Shown: positions 47,204-56,608, numbered from the stretch's first letter. The stretch is 64,000 nt of DNA from Eudoraea adriatica DSM 19308 (GCF_000382125.1 NZ_KB907550.1:62001-126000); one strand, 5' to 3'. The notes: generated from the letters alone by a model not told the origin. Made by a program: numbers and translations.

Positions 47204-49159
47204 TCATAGCCTACCCGTTACAAAATACATTTCTAGTTCGCCTTTGCCTTTTACATTTATTTTGCCCCTTGCTTCAAAAATAAACCGTGGATCTTCATTT
47301 ATAAGTTCATAAGTGTCTTGAGAGATATTAACTTTTTCAATGGCTCCAGCACTTTCCATTCTTGAAGCGATGTTGACGGTGTCGCCCCAGATATCGTATT
47401 GAAACTTCTTGACACCTACGATTCCTGCAACCACCGGTCCTGTATGAATACCCACGCGCATTTCAAAGGGAATTTCGTTTTTGGCCTCTTTTTGTACTTT
47501 TCTGTTAATGATAAATGATTGCATTTCTAAAGCAGCTAAAACTGCATTCTTCGCAGAGTCATCTGAAGTTACCGGCAAACCACCAGCAGCCATGTATGCG
47601 TCTCCTATTGTCTTTATTTTTTCTATTCCATATTTTTCACAAATATTATCGAAGGCTTTAAAGCAATGATTGATCTCAGCTACTAACTCTTTGGCCGTTT
47701 GTTTTTCTGAGACTTCAGTGAAGCCAATGAAATCCGAAAATAGAATGGAAACCATGTCAAAATCTCTGGCGTCTGCGCTTCCTTTTTCTTTGAGTTCTTC
47801 AGCAATTTCTGATGGTAAAATATTTAGTAATAAATTTTCAGAGCGATTTTTCTCTTTTTCGATGATGGCTTTCGCTTTTCTTACATACCGCCATCTGCTA
47901 AACAATCCACCAGAAAGTAAAAGGAAGAATAGTCCGGCGGCAATGGACAAATTTCTATTCCTATCTTTTTGTCGTACTTCAATCTGGTGAGCCGTTTCCA
48001 CCTTCATATCCTTCTCCACCTGAAGTAAACTATCGGCCAGCACTTGTGCGGAAAATTCCATCTGCTGTATCTTTTTGGCCGTTTCCTCTGTTTTCAAGCT
48101 ATCAGTAAAGACCAGCATTTGCTCGTGATACACTAGTGCTTGATTTAAATTACCAATTGCTTTATACGCTGTATACAGGCAATCGCAAGAACCTTCTTGA
48201 TTACCTATATCGCCCAAGTCTTTAGCAAGGGTCAGGCTTTTTTTACAGCTCTCAAGGGATTCGGAATATTTCCCTTGATCAGCATAAATATCACCAATAC
48301 TTAACAAGGTGGCAGCGCTTCCTTGAATATCGTCTATTTCTTCGCTGATCTTTAAACTACTTTTCAGGTACTCCAATGCCTGATTTTCATTACCATTCTC
48401 ACTATAAACATTACCAATACCAGCAAGCCCCGAAGCTATTCCCAATTTATCTCCGGTCTTCTCATAGATTATTAGTCCTTTCTGAAAATAATCAAGGGCT
48501 TTAAGAAAGTTCTTTTGGCTAAGGTAAAGATCGCCAATATTGAGGTAAATGGCCGAGTTGTCACTTTCATAATTGAGTTCGTCATTAATAGCAATGCTTT
48601 TTAGATAATAGTCCAGGGCTTTGTCATATTCTTTTTCCGTCCGATATATGCTGCCATATTCATTATATACTGAACCTATCCCATCTAAATCTTCAATTTC
48701 TTCAAAAATCTTCAAGCTTCTTTGATAATACTTGAGTGCCGATATTATATCACTATTGTCGTGATAGATAAATCCTGTTCTTAATAATAAATATGCGACT
48801 CCTGCTTTATCATTTGCCTTTTCAGCAAGGTCTAAACCTTTTTTGTAAGACTCCAATGCTTTTGGAAAGTTGCCAATTCTAAAGTAGGCAAACCCCAAAG
48901 CAGATAAAGCATCTACCATTCCTGTTTTGTAATTTGCTTTTTCAGAAAATTTGTATAATTGATTTGTTAGTTTAATAACACTATCAGCGTCAGAGTAGAA
49001 AAAGCCATCATCGATGTATTCTTTAAATGCAGTGGCCCTAATAGAGTCAGATCTGATACTGTCTTCCCAAATACTGAATAATGAATCAAGATTGGTTTGT
49101 GCAATGGTTTTATAACAAATGAAAATGAGGAATAACAAAAAGTACTTTTTTTTCATCAA
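47204..49159 (-). CDS. TPR-repeat class III adenylate cyclase
   Basis: 651 residues. Signal peptide (1-21), about seven TPRs (about 60-360), one membrane helix (about 405-425), a coiled linker and a class III cyclase domain (about 465-640). Metal Asp residues are in LFSDFIGFTEVSE and IGDAYMAAGG; the preceding Lys in EKIKTIGDAYM and the Asp of YDIWGDTVNIASRME argue for ATP as substrate; the transition-state Asn and Arg (NIASR) are present. So a periplasmic TPR sensor coupled to cytoplasmic cAMP production is likely. Confidence 0.88.
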   Translation of the reverse strand: MMKKKYFLLFLIFICYKTIAQTNLDSLFSIWEDSIRSDSIRATAFKEYIDDGFFYSDADSVIKLTNQLYKFSEKANYKTGMVDALSALGFAYFRIGNFPKALESYKKGLDLAEKANDKAGVAYLLLRTGFIYHDNSDIISALKYYQRSLKIFEEIEDLDGIGSVYNEYGSIYRTEKEYDKALDYYLKSIAINDELNYESDNSAIYLNIGDLYLSQKNFLKALDYFQKGLIIYEKTGDKLGIASGLAGIGNVYSENGNENQALEYLKSSLKISEEIDDIQGSAATLLSIGDIYADQGKYSESLESCKKSLTLAKDLGDIGNQEGSCDCLYTAYKAIGNLNQALVYHEQMLVFTDSLKTEETAKKIQQMEFSAQVLADSLLQVEKDMKVETAHQIEVRQKDRNRNLSIAAGLFFLLLSGGLFSRWRYVRKAKAIIEKEKNRSENLLLNILPSEIAEELKEKGSADARDFDMVSILFSDFIGFTEVSEKQTAKELVAEINHCFKAFDNICEKYGIEKIKTIGDAYMAAGGLPVTSDDSAKNAVLAALEMQSFIINRKVQKEAKNEIPFEMRVGIHTGPVVAGIVGVKKFQYDIWGDTVNIASRMESAGAIEKVNISQDTYELINEDPRFIFEARGKINVKGKGELEMYFVTGRL

Positions 49160-49396
49160 TTATGATTTAAATCAACCTACTATTTTCTTGCCTTATTTAA
49201 TGACCGACAACTTGTTATATGATTATTAAGATACCCTAATATCCCTATAACTTGCCAGATAAGAATAACCTTATGGGTTTTTTATCCGAATATCATAATC
49301 CAGTGTGGTTGAAATTGTAAGACTCGTTATATAAACTTGACAACATTCATTTTACCTGAATCACCTAAAAATTAGAGCCATCTCTTATTGAGATTC

Positions 49397-49546
49397 TTAT
49401 GCCTCAACCTCAACATAGAACATATCTAAGGCATAAAGGACATACTTTGTATTGCCATCAATATGAATATCTAAAAACTTGCCTATGGAAAACACAGTGT
49501 CGTACTTTTTATTTTCTGAAAGCATTTTGTATTCGTAAAGAATCAT
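49397..49546 (-). pseudogene. Small gene, copy 2 of 3 (C-terminally truncated)
   Basis: ATG at 49546, stop at 49397; 49 residues, MILYEYKMLSENKKYDTVFS then GKFLDIHIDGNTKYVLYALD and FYVEVEA. Clearly homologous to copies at 46171 and 51487, but ends where they continue for about 30 residues. Its 5' flank (CTCAACATAATTAATTTAG) is shared with copy 3, where it forms the end of the DUF6090 gene, so copy 2 carries a junction from that operon. Confidence 0.6.
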
Positions 49547-49945
49547 TTGGCTAAATTAATTATGTTGAGTGCAAGTAAAATAAAGGATAAGAATGATTTA
49601 AAGCAATTTATCCAAAACATGATAATATTCATGTTTTATATCCTTAGTCTTAATTATCATTGCCAATATTAATACATAAGGTAATCAAAATTCCCTCAGC
49701 CAACAATACTATATCCATAAAGGCATAACTAAAATACTTTGAAGGCTTTTATTGTTTGCTAGATTTTTGTGGGTCTTAAGAAAGAAACTGATTATAAATT
49801 AATAATTGCTAATAATGGATTAGCATAGCCTAAATGGATTGCCAGAGACTTTTTGGTTTACTTAATCAAATTTTTGGGGAGGGGCTAGAATGTTTTATTT
49901 ACCGCAAAAATCCTTATTCCTGAATCACTTTATTATAACTGTAAT
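49547..49945. other. Non-coding gap with one perfect hairpin
   Basis: Nothing coding is recognisable. At 49614-49637 AAAACATGA pairs perfectly with TCATGTTTT around a 6-base loop, a possible terminator in either direction. The rest is AT-rich. Confidence 0.4.
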
Positions 49946-50521
49946 TTATTGTATGTCTAAGTATTCAATTCTTAAAATTGACATCACAATTTCATTTATA
50001 TAATGTCCGTTTTTGTAAATACATTCTCGTAATACTCCTTCTTTTTTGAATTTACATTTTTCATAAAGCTTTATTGCGTTGAGATTGTTTTCTTGTACTT
50101 TTAAGTGAACCCTATTGAGGTTTAGGTTATTAAAAGCAAACTCTATTGTTTTTATTGTCGCTTCTTTTCCATAACCTTTTCCTATTGCATCCTCTTCTCC
50201 GATAAAAATTGCGAACTCCGCGGTCCTATGTATTAAATTTATGTCCTTTAAAAATGTCATTCCAATTAAAGAATTGGTTTCTAATTCTTCAATTCCAAAT
50301 GACGTTAATGGTATGTCCGAGACTAATATTTTCACTAACCAGCCTTCCTCTTTCTCTTGGTTTATGAAAAATGGGTGTCCAGAATAAAAATATCTTATGT
50401 TCTCATTATTTCGCCAAGTCCAAGAAATTTTTGCATCATCTTTTGTTAATGCTCTTAATTTAATTTTTGAATTATCCATTTTAGGTTCTGTTTTCATTAT
50501 CTTCCATAACTGATTGTCCAT
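49946..50521 (-). CDS. GNAT N-acetyltransferase (RimJ/RimL-like)
   Basis: 191 residues. IKLRALTKDDAKISWTWRNNENIR start block, EFAIFIGEEDAIGKGYGKEATIKTIEFAF (acetyl-CoA loop), NRVHLKVQENNLNAIKLYEKCKFKKEGVLRE: all typical of the RimJ/L-type family, which modifies ribosomal proteins, aminoglycosides or amino sugars. Start could also be at residue 9 or 15 (MDNSKIKL). Isolated in the accessory region. Confidence 0.8.
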   Translation of the reverse strand: MDNQLWKIMKTEPKMDNSKIKLRALTKDDAKISWTWRNNENIRYFYSGHPFFINQEKEEGWLVKILVSDIPLTSFGIEELETNSLIGMTFLKDINLIHRTAEFAIFIGEEDAIGKGYGKEATIKTIEFAFNNLNLNRVHLKVQENNLNAIKLYEKCKFKKEGVLRECIYKNGHYINEIVMSILRIEYLDIQ

Positions 50522-50859
50522 GGATAAATATACTTCAATATTTCAAAACTTTATTGGAAGCACACACTTATTGGGTAGATTTATCAAGTGACTTTAGATC
50601 GTTTTTTTAAACTCCTTAATTAAAGACTCTATTGGTAAAGTTTGATATTTAACAAGCTCACCTTAAATCTTTAGACTTATTCCTTTTTTTAAATCAATTG
50701 TCATAGGTCAAATGTATTTTTTTAATCTTTACTGGCAGCGATTCTGTTATATACGCAGCAAGGGAGATTGAATGAAACTTTTAGATTACCCTAAGCTTCT
50801 TATTAGTAATATTCAATGTTTTTATTATTTATTTTCTTCTTATACCACTAAAAACTGCA
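50522..50859. other. Intergenic, no recognisable gene
   Basis: 338 AT-rich bases between the acetyltransferase and a phage-like small gene. No ORF, RNA or hairpin that I could support. Confidence 0.4.
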
Positions 50860-51111
50860 CTAAGGAATATCAGGAAACAGGGGAACTTCCGCCAGTAAAT
50901 CAATACTTTTAATATCTTTCGGTTGCCCGTATGCGTATGCAAACAACAATTTCAAATGTGGAAAGGATTCCTTTGATTTTTTGGCTATGTATTCAAAAGC
51001 TTTTTCCTCACTGACATAGACCCGTTCCATAGCGTTTAGGCATAAGGTTTTTATCCGATCTTCATCTTCTTTGGATTTTCTGCCGGCTCTTGGTCTTTTA
51101 CGGCCTTTCAT
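50860..51111 (-). CDS. Small basic protein, possibly phage terminase-small-subunit-like
   Basis: Start set at 51111 (MKGRKRPRAGRKSKEDEDRI, a basic N-terminus); a longer frame from 51201 has an unlikely N-terminus. Ends SFPHLKLLFAYAYGQPKD then IKSIDLLAEVPLFP. The GRKSK ... SEEKAFEYIAKKSKES ... HLKLLFAYAYGQP pattern resembles small DNA-binding proteins found beside phage packaging genes. No other phage gene is nearby, so this may be a remnant. Low confidence in function. Confidence 0.4.
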   Translation of the reverse strand: MKGRKRPRAGRKSKEDEDRIKTLCLNAMERVYVSEEKAFEYIAKKSKESFPHLKLLFAYAYGQPKDIKSIDLLAEVPLFPDIP

Positions 51112-51486
51112 ATAATGATTTCGTTTTATTAATGAATGATCTCTATTATAAAAACAAGAAAACGTCAAAAGTGTTAAATGAAAAGGGTCATTTACGGACA
51201 TTATATATCTACAAAAGAAGGGGTATAAAAGCCCCGATTGAAGTGTGTTTATATGTGGTTATAGTATTGCTGTTTAACACCCCCCAATGGGTTCTCCCAA
51301 AACCAAACTTTACGAATTGCACGGAATAAAGTTGGATTTACAATATTAAAGGCTCCTCATTTTTTTGGGGGTTTTTATATCTCCTTTGAATCATAATAAT
51401 TGAAGAAGTAGTTAGATTTTAAGTATAGAAGGGACATATTAAATTGTCCTGGAAATTATCATCTCAAGAATTAAGAGAGTAACTGT
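51112..51486. other. Non-coding stretch with a recurrent motif and a weak hairpin
   Basis: Contains ACCCCCCAATGGGTTCTCCC at about 51279-51298 and, further on, GAATTGCAC; a close relative precedes the third microprotein at 57339-57395. At 51350-51376 CTCCTCA...GGGGG is a decayed version of the hairpin at 46082. No gene seen. Confidence 0.4.
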
Positions 51487-51723
51487 TCAAACCTCCTAAG
51501 GAACATTACTGCACTTGTCCAGGCTTTCTCCTTCTTTGAACTGTCCTTTGCCTATTATCTCATCCTTTTCTATATCCTATATCACCTCAACAAAGAACAT
51601 ATCTATTGCATAAAGGACATACTTTATATTTCCATTAATATGAATATCTAAAAACTTGCCTTTGGAAAACACGGTATCGTATTGGTCATCTTCTGAAAGC
51701 ATTTTGGATCCGTAGAGTATCAT
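51487..51723 (-). pseudogene. Decayed small gene, copy 3 of 3
   Basis: ATG at 51723, 48 codons to a TAG at 51577-51579, where copy 1 has Trp (TGG): a G-to-A type nonsense change. Reading on gives DIEKDEIIGKGQFKEGESLD then KCSNVP, another stop, and EV to a stop at 51487. So the gene was about 80 codons. It starts 13 bases after the downstream DUF6090 gene and was probably the last gene of that operon. Confidence 0.65.
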
Positions 51724-51736
51724 TGTACTAAATTAA

Positions 51737-52543
51737 TTATGTTGATTGCAACTCGGCCTTAATGTCTTCCAATACCTGCAGGGCCTTTTGGCGACTGTTC
51801 AAAAATGTCTGGCAGCTCCAAGATATGTTATCTAGCAAAATGTGGAGCTTTGAAGTTATTACAGTATCATTTTTAAATAATTCTATAATGCCTTTCACAT
51901 CTCTTACCCTTCTGCTATCTATTTGGTGTTGATCGAGTAAGAAATCTCTTATTTGCAACGATATATCAAGTTTGTATTCCCAAGACCGACCAACATACCT
52001 AGTATCAGTATAGATGTAATATTCATTGATTTTCTTTTTGAGTTCTTCATTTTTCAATGAAGAGAATAATCCAGTAGAATTAAACTCACTAATAGCTGAT
52101 TCATTTATAATTGACCCAGCTGGGCCATTATCTAAGACAGATAAACAAGTTATAATATATTCCTCATCATATTCTTCGGGAATTGGTTTGTCCCACATAA
52201 AAGACCATTGATTACTTGGAAATTTATGGTAGTCATATTTGTAAATGAGAATTTCTTCTTCAGCCAGTCCTAATAAGTATTTTACAGCATGTAATCGAAA
52301 TCCTTCTTGGGCCAAAAGATGTTCATAGCTTTTTACATCACTTTCGATCGCACCAATAAGATTTGTTAATTGAGCTTGTACATTCTCTTGGGTCTTAATT
52401 TTTTCATTCCAATTATTAATCTGCAAGGCAATTAATATCCCGACTACAACCAATACAATCTCACCAATAGCATATCTTGCATATTTGAAGAACTGGTTAT
52501 CGTCTGCCAGTTTCTTGCGGATTTTTCTAAAGAAGTTGATCAT
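51737..52543 (-). CDS. DUF6090-family membrane protein (paralogue B)
   Basis: 268 residues. N-terminus MINFFRKIRKKLADDNQFFK, then one membrane helix (YAIGEIVLVVVGILIALQIN) and a large predicted extracytoplasmic helical domain. This matches DUF6090, common in Flavobacteriaceae and of unknown function. Its start overlaps the stop of the adjacent paralogue by 4 bases. The first 40 residues and their DNA are nearly identical between the two, whereas the rest differs: sign of duplication or gene conversion of the anchor region. Confidence 0.8.
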   Translation of the reverse strand: MINFFRKIRKKLADDNQFFKYARYAIGEIVLVVVGILIALQINNWNEKIKTQENVQAQLTNLIGAIESDVKSYEHLLAQEGFRLHAVKYLLGLAEEEILIYKYDYHKFPSNQWSFMWDKPIPEEYDEEYIITCLSVLDNGPAGSIINESAISEFNSTGLFSSLKNEELKKKINEYYIYTDTRYVGRSWEYKLDISLQIRDFLLDQHQIDSRRVRDVKGIIELFKNDTVITSKLHILLDNISWSCQTFLNSRQKALQVLEDIKAELQST

Positions 52544-53364
52544 GGTAAGTCCTTTATAAATGGATTAATTAATTCCTGTTCAGTTGTAATGCCTTGTGCG
52601 GCTTCTAGTTTTACCAGAAGTTCCTCCCCAGTTTTAATTACCCTTTGTAATTTTAATGTCTGGAACTGGCAAATTCCCGCAACCCTTACATAGTATGGCA
52701 ATAATTCCTGTCGATAATTCCAAATCTTATTAAATATTTCTTTATTAATTTGAATCTTCTCATTCTTTGCATCAAATAATTCTAAATATTTAAAAATGAT
52801 GATCACCCCTCCGTCATTTATTAAAGGAACATTGACTTTCTCCCTGGTATTTATAAATTCGTGCATAGGATTTAATATAAAGTTATCCCCCAAGTTTTTG
52901 ACTTCGCTATAAAAAACAAACAACTCATCATTAAGGTTTTTATCCCTAAGCAAATTAAGGTCACCAGATTGTTGTAGTTGTGTCCATGTTACAGGTTCTC
53001 TGTACCAAGGGTCTTTACCTGAGCCAGATGTATAATCCTGTAAATATTGGACTGTATCCTGAATGACCGGAATACCGGATTGCCATTGCTTTATAATCCT
53101 TTGAAGTCCTTTATTCATTTCAGAAAAATCGTCCTTAATATCTTTCAAATAATTGACCTCACTCCTTACTTCATTTGTTAGGCGTATAAGGTATCTTCTT
53201 TCTTCCTGGTTATTAATTCGATCTGCATTCCAACTATTTATTTGAAGAGCAATCAATATCCCCACTACCACCAATAAAATCTCTCCAATAGCATACCTCA
53301 TGTATTTTAACGGCTTATTATCGTCTGCCAGTTTTTTACGGATTTTTCTAAAGAAGTTGATCAT
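52540..53364 (-). CDS. DUF6090-family membrane protein (paralogue A)
   Basis: 274 residues, same layout: MINFFRKIRKKLADDNKPLK, a helix at about 23-45 (YAIGEILLVVVGILIALQIN), then a soluble domain (EERRYLIRLTNEVRSEVNYL ...). First gene of the pair; paralogue B follows with a 4-base overlap and then the decayed small gene copy 3. Function unknown. The two distal domains have diverged strongly, so they may bind different partners. Confidence 0.8.
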   Translation of the reverse strand: MINFFRKIRKKLADDNKPLKYMRYAIGEILLVVVGILIALQINSWNADRINNQEERRYLIRLTNEVRSEVNYLKDIKDDFSEMNKGLQRIIKQWQSGIPVIQDTVQYLQDYTSGSGKDPWYREPVTWTQLQQSGDLNLLRDKNLNDELFVFYSEVKNLGDNFILNPMHEFINTREKVNVPLINDGGVIIIFKYLELFDAKNEKIQINKEIFNKIWNYRQELLPYYVRVAGICQFQTLKLQRVIKTGEELLVKLEAAQGITTEQELINPFIKDLP

Positions 53365-53525
53365 TGGAAAGTGGTTGGTTGTACTTCCTAAGGTAAGGAA
53401 TTATCTATTAAAGTGTTCGTATGGTTCTATCCTGGTTGCCACAAAAAGACCTAACTTCTATCTGAAAAATAATTCCATTATTGTAGTTTAATTTATCTTT
53501 AGCTAAATATCCTATCCTTTTTACC

Positions 53526-53942
53526 ATGATTGCACTTAAAAAATGGTTGAAATCCATCACCCTTTTCTTTATAACAATTATGATGCTTCAGAGTTGCGTG
53601 GCTTATCAAAGTACCCCGGTAAGTCTAGAGGTAGCTGCCAGCGAAGTAAAACGCACTAAGATTATTACCACCTCCAAGAAAAAATACTACTATAAACGAA
53701 TTACGTTTGAAGAGGGGCAATTTTATGGTTTTGAGAAATTAAATGGAAATATGGTCAAAATCCCTATAGATTCTAATGAAATAGTTAATGTTTATATACA
53801 GAGTAAAAGCAAATCAACCTGGGCCACCATTGCTATTATAGTTATTCCGTTATTCGCATTATCAATCCTTGCTGTTGTCGAAACAAATAAAAGTTTCGAA
53901 AACAATTTATTTTTAGTGAATAAAAAAGTATCTGGATTATGA
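53526..53942 (+). CDS. Hypothetical lipoprotein with C-terminal membrane helix
   Basis: 138 residues. N-terminal SPII signal LFFITIMMLQSC, then a short beta-rich domain (KRTKIITTSKKKYYYKRITF, FYGFEKLNGNMVKIPID) and a C-terminal hydrophobic helix (WATIAIIVIPLFALSILAVV). Similar small proteins accompany mobile regions in Bacteroidota. No function assigned. Divergent from the DUF6090 pair. Confidence 0.55.
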   Translation: MIALKKWLKSITLFFITIMMLQSCVAYQSTPVSLEVAASEVKRTKIITTSKKKYYYKRITFEEGQFYGFEKLNGNMVKIPIDSNEIVNVYIQSKSKSTWATIAIIVIPLFALSILAVVETNKSFENNLFLVNKKVSGL

Positions 53943-54309
53943 TACTTTCCCAAATTTAATAAAAGTCGTTTTCCTACTTTCAGAAACTTCGGATCTTAAA
54001 CATCAGATTTGACAAAGTCAAAATCCTAGATTTCTACAGAAAGGCTAACTCAGGATACGCATATTCAAATCACGTTCCTATACTTTATTTGATAGAATTA
54101 TACTTTGAGTTGCTGTTATAATGGCTCAAGTTAAGGTGTGCAGATAGGCTAATTTTTAGGTGTTCAGAATTACATAATTCTTACCATTTTCATTGATTTA
54201 CTGAATAAACTGTAATCTAAGCATACCGTAATTAAGTTAAAACATGCAACATCAGTTATTTATCTTGATATGTGCTTGTGCTATAACATTTATTATCTCA
54301 AATAGAGTC
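53943..54309. other. Intergenic, no recognisable gene
   Basis: 367 AT-rich bases after the lipoprotein. One 6-bp hairpin, TTTGAC/GTCAAA with a 3-base loop, lies near 54010; too weak to call a terminator. Nothing else supportable. Confidence 0.35.
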
Positions 54310-54537
54310 TTATGGAAGGAGTGATTCAAGGCTATCTTTTAGAGCAGTCAGGTGAATGACGATAGGATGATTGCTGTCAGGAGCATTATCACTTATTATC
54401 CCTATCTCCCTGTCTAGGTCAGTTATTATAGTCCTTAAACTGTCTATTCTGGCTTGAGTCATTTCTGGTGACTTCTTAACTACTTCTCCACAGCTAATAA
54501 GAAGAATCAGTATGGATAATATTACTGTTGTTTTCAT
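54310..54537 (-). CDS. Small hypothetical lipoprotein (75 aa)
   Basis: SPII signal MKTTVILSILILLISC (Cys16), then a helical region with heptad-like spacing (RIDSLRTIITDLDREIGII ... LTALKDSLESLLP), possibly a coiled coil, reminiscent of Lpp-like small lipoproteins. No family recognised. Confidence 0.55.
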   Translation of the reverse strand: MKTTVILSILILLISCGEVVKKSPEMTQARIDSLRTIITDLDREIGIISDNAPDSNHPIVIHLTALKDSLESLLP

Positions 54538-54771
54538 GTGTTTAAATTAATAATTATAAAGCTGGATTTGACTCATATGGATGTGTTTTAATTTAACATT
54601 CTGTTGTTTACTGTAGTATTAATGTCGTTCGCAGAAAACTTGAATAATCTCTGATTCAAAAAAAGGATTTTTGAATGTTGATTAAGTTTTTTAATTCCAT
54701 TGGAAAAGTTCTGAGAGACCATAAAAACTTAACCCCCTAATATCATTTACAAAAAATTAAATTCAAACACT

Positions 54772-55332
54772 ATGAGAAAAGTAATCTTTATTTTATCGTT
54801 CGTCGCTTTTGCGACAGTTACGGCACAGGATACCTGGAAGGCCGACAATGCGCATTCCAAAGTAGGTTTTGCCATTACCCATTTGATGATTTCCGAAGTA
54901 GAAGGCAATTTCGGGGAATTCGACATCCAGGCCACGGCCGACGAATCTTTCAGTGAGCCCAACTTTACTGTTGATATCAAGACGACCAGTATCGATACTG
55001 ACAATGATCGCAGGGACGACCATTTGCGCAGTGCCGATTTCTTTGATGTGGAAAAGCACCCTTCCCTGACCTTCAAGACCACCTCTTTTGAGAAAACAGG
55101 GGAAAAGACCTTTAAGCTTACTGGCGACCTGACCATGCACGGCGTGACCAAGCCCGTTACTTTGGAAGGTAAGTTGAATGGTATCATTACGGATCAGCGC
55201 AGCCAAAAACTAAAGGCCGGACTCAAGTTAACGGGAACAGTCGACCGTTTGGACTTTGGTGTAGGTGGCGATACCCCCACTTTAGGTGATGAGGTCAATA
55301 TGACTATTAATTTGGAAATGGCGCAGCAATAG
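54772..55332 (+). CDS. YceI-family periplasmic protein
   Basis: 186 residues with a signal peptide (MRKVIFILSFVAFATVTAQ). YceI lipocalin-like barrel: WKADNAHSKVGFAITHLMIS, FTVDIKTTSIDTDNDRRDDH, LTGDLTMHGVTKPVTLEGKL. These proteins bind polyprenyl chains or similar amphiphiles. Codon use is visibly richer in G/C-ending codons (GAC, ACC, GGC) than its neighbours, consistent with high expression or recent acquisition. Confidence 0.9.
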   Translation: MRKVIFILSFVAFATVTAQDTWKADNAHSKVGFAITHLMISEVEGNFGEFDIQATADESFSEPNFTVDIKTTSIDTDNDRRDDHLRSADFFDVEKHPSLTFKTTSFEKTGEKTFKLTGDLTMHGVTKPVTLEGKLNGIITDQRSQKLKAGLKLTGTVDRLDFGVGGDTPTLGDEVNMTINLEMAQQ

Positions 55333-55534
55333 AAAATGGTTTGCGCCTGTTAGTTTGGAAAACAGTCAAAATGCGAAAATACAGAAAGCATATAATGATG
55401 TTATTTCTTTATCTTGTCTATTTGACCACCCTCTTTTTTTTATTATAAATGGAATCTTTTTTTGCCATATCTATTTCTATCTTGTGAAATAATCTTTAAC
55501 TTGTTACCTTATTAATCAATTAAACCTAGATTCA

Positions 55535-55882
55535 ATGAAATTAATAGATAGCGAAATAGACCATTATTGGGTTCACTTTCAGGCAGGAGGAGCTGAGAAG
55601 AGTCGTGTTTATCCTCGTGCCTTAGTAAAATGTTACAATCATGATGATTTTGTGGTACAGCTAAATTTCTATCCTGATAATAAAAGCATCCCGGAAAACA
55701 GTTACGATAAAAGAAATAAATTGGTGTACCTGCGCTACCCTATTTCCATGTATCCAAATATTATTGATATTTTGAGAAATGAGAAACCAATTTATTTTAG
55801 TTATTCTATAAACTTGAATATGGGCTTTATCAGAACTGGTAAAGAACCTATAGGAGAGGGGGATAACGACGCTGATTTCTAG
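55535..55882 (+). CDS. Conserved hypothetical protein (115 aa)
   Basis: Soluble, beta-rich: MKLIDSEIDHYWVHFQAGG, VQLNFYPDNKSIPENSYDKR, YLRYPISMYPNIIDILRNEK and TGKEPIGEGDN. The pattern PNIIDILRNEKPIYF ... KEPIGEG recurs in a flavobacterial family that I cannot name; function unknown. It is followed by a strong terminator, so monocistronic. Confidence 0.55.
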   Translation: MKLIDSEIDHYWVHFQAGGAEKSRVYPRALVKCYNHDDFVVQLNFYPDNKSIPENSYDKRNKLVYLRYPISMYPNIIDILRNEKPIYFSYSINLNMGFIRTGKEPIGEGDNDADF

Positions 55883-55969
55883 CATAAACAGTTTGGGAAT
55901 ACCCGCTTTTAAGTAATTGCTCACAAGAAAGAATCGTTAATCCCAACAAATAGTCTGTTTAAAATTTAT

Positions 55970-56002
55970 AAGCCTGCCGGGAAATACCGGCAGGCTTTTT
56001 TA
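55970..56002 (+). terminator. Strong intrinsic terminator
   Basis: AGCCTGCCGG pairs perfectly with CCGGCAGGCT around GAAATA, then a T run. Ends the 55535 gene. The sequence from here to 56238 shows no other feature. Confidence 0.9.
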
Positions 56003-56238
56003 GTTTAGAATTAATTGACCTCCCTCAAGAGCTTTAATAGATTTGTCCCCGTTGTCGTTAATCGATAATCTGCACCACTAATCCCTTTCCTAATTCATTA
56101 CAATTTAAGTCACTTTCAAAACAGAAGACCTCTTTTAGACAATTCAACCTGTTTATCTTAAACTTCGACTAAAATTCCTTAAAAAAAGCAAACCAGGTAT
56201 GAGCTTTGTAATCTAATTGACAACAAAATATCTAGTTT

Positions 56239-56409
56239 ATGAAAACAATTTTACTTATTAAAGAAATTTATTTGGAAGGTTTCAGGAATCTTGGCAATAT
56301 TATTATTAAGAAGTATTTTAAAGCCTTTGCATGGTTTAGTTTTATTATGTTCTTTATAGTTTTATATGCATTCATTTACAGGTTATCTACTGGCTTTGCC
56401 TTTGATTAG
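56239..56409 (+). CDS. Microprotein, DUF6747-like (copy 1, 56 aa)
   Basis: 56 residues: MKTILLIKEIYLEGFRNLGN, a basic amphipathic first half, then one membrane helix (AFAWFSFIMFFIVLYAFIYR) and the tail STGFAFD. Two paralogues of exactly the same length lie at 56926 and 57496, so selection is on the protein. I believe it belongs to the small flavobacterial family catalogued as DUF6747, from memory. Single-pass inner-membrane peptide with N-terminal amphipathic helix; role unknown. Confidence 0.7.
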   Translation: MKTILLIKEIYLEGFRNLGNIIIKKYFKAFAWFSFIMFFIVLYAFIYRLSTGFAFD

Positions 56410-56464
56410 ACCTTTTAGAACGATTCCTTGCCTAATATTATAGAAGAGCCAACCAAGCTTAGCT

Positions 56465-56608
56465 ATGAAGCCTGTTTTAAATTTAAATAAAGTCCTGCTT
56501 CGGAATTTTTACAAACCAAAAAGATTATTGACCAGATATTCGGCCGTACTTTTTGCCTGTTTGTGTTTTGTAATTTCGATGATAATTCTGGTAATACATT
56601 CTTTTTAA
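56465..56608 (+). CDS. Small membrane peptide (47 aa)
   Basis: ATG at 56465, stop at 56606-56608. Begins MKPVLNLNKVLLRNFYKPKR, then a membrane helix (AVLFACLCFVISMIILVIHS). It has the same basic-amphipathic-then-helix design as the neighbouring microproteins but no sequence identity with them. Coding status rests on layout and position only. Confidence 0.4.
   Translation: MKPVLNLNKVLLRNFYKPKRLLTRYSAVLFACLCFVISMIILVIHSF

Noticed and set aside
54747-55206. Two overlapping minus-strand frames across the YceI gene
   Set aside because: They are antisense to a strong family match and look like composition artefacts of its higher GC.
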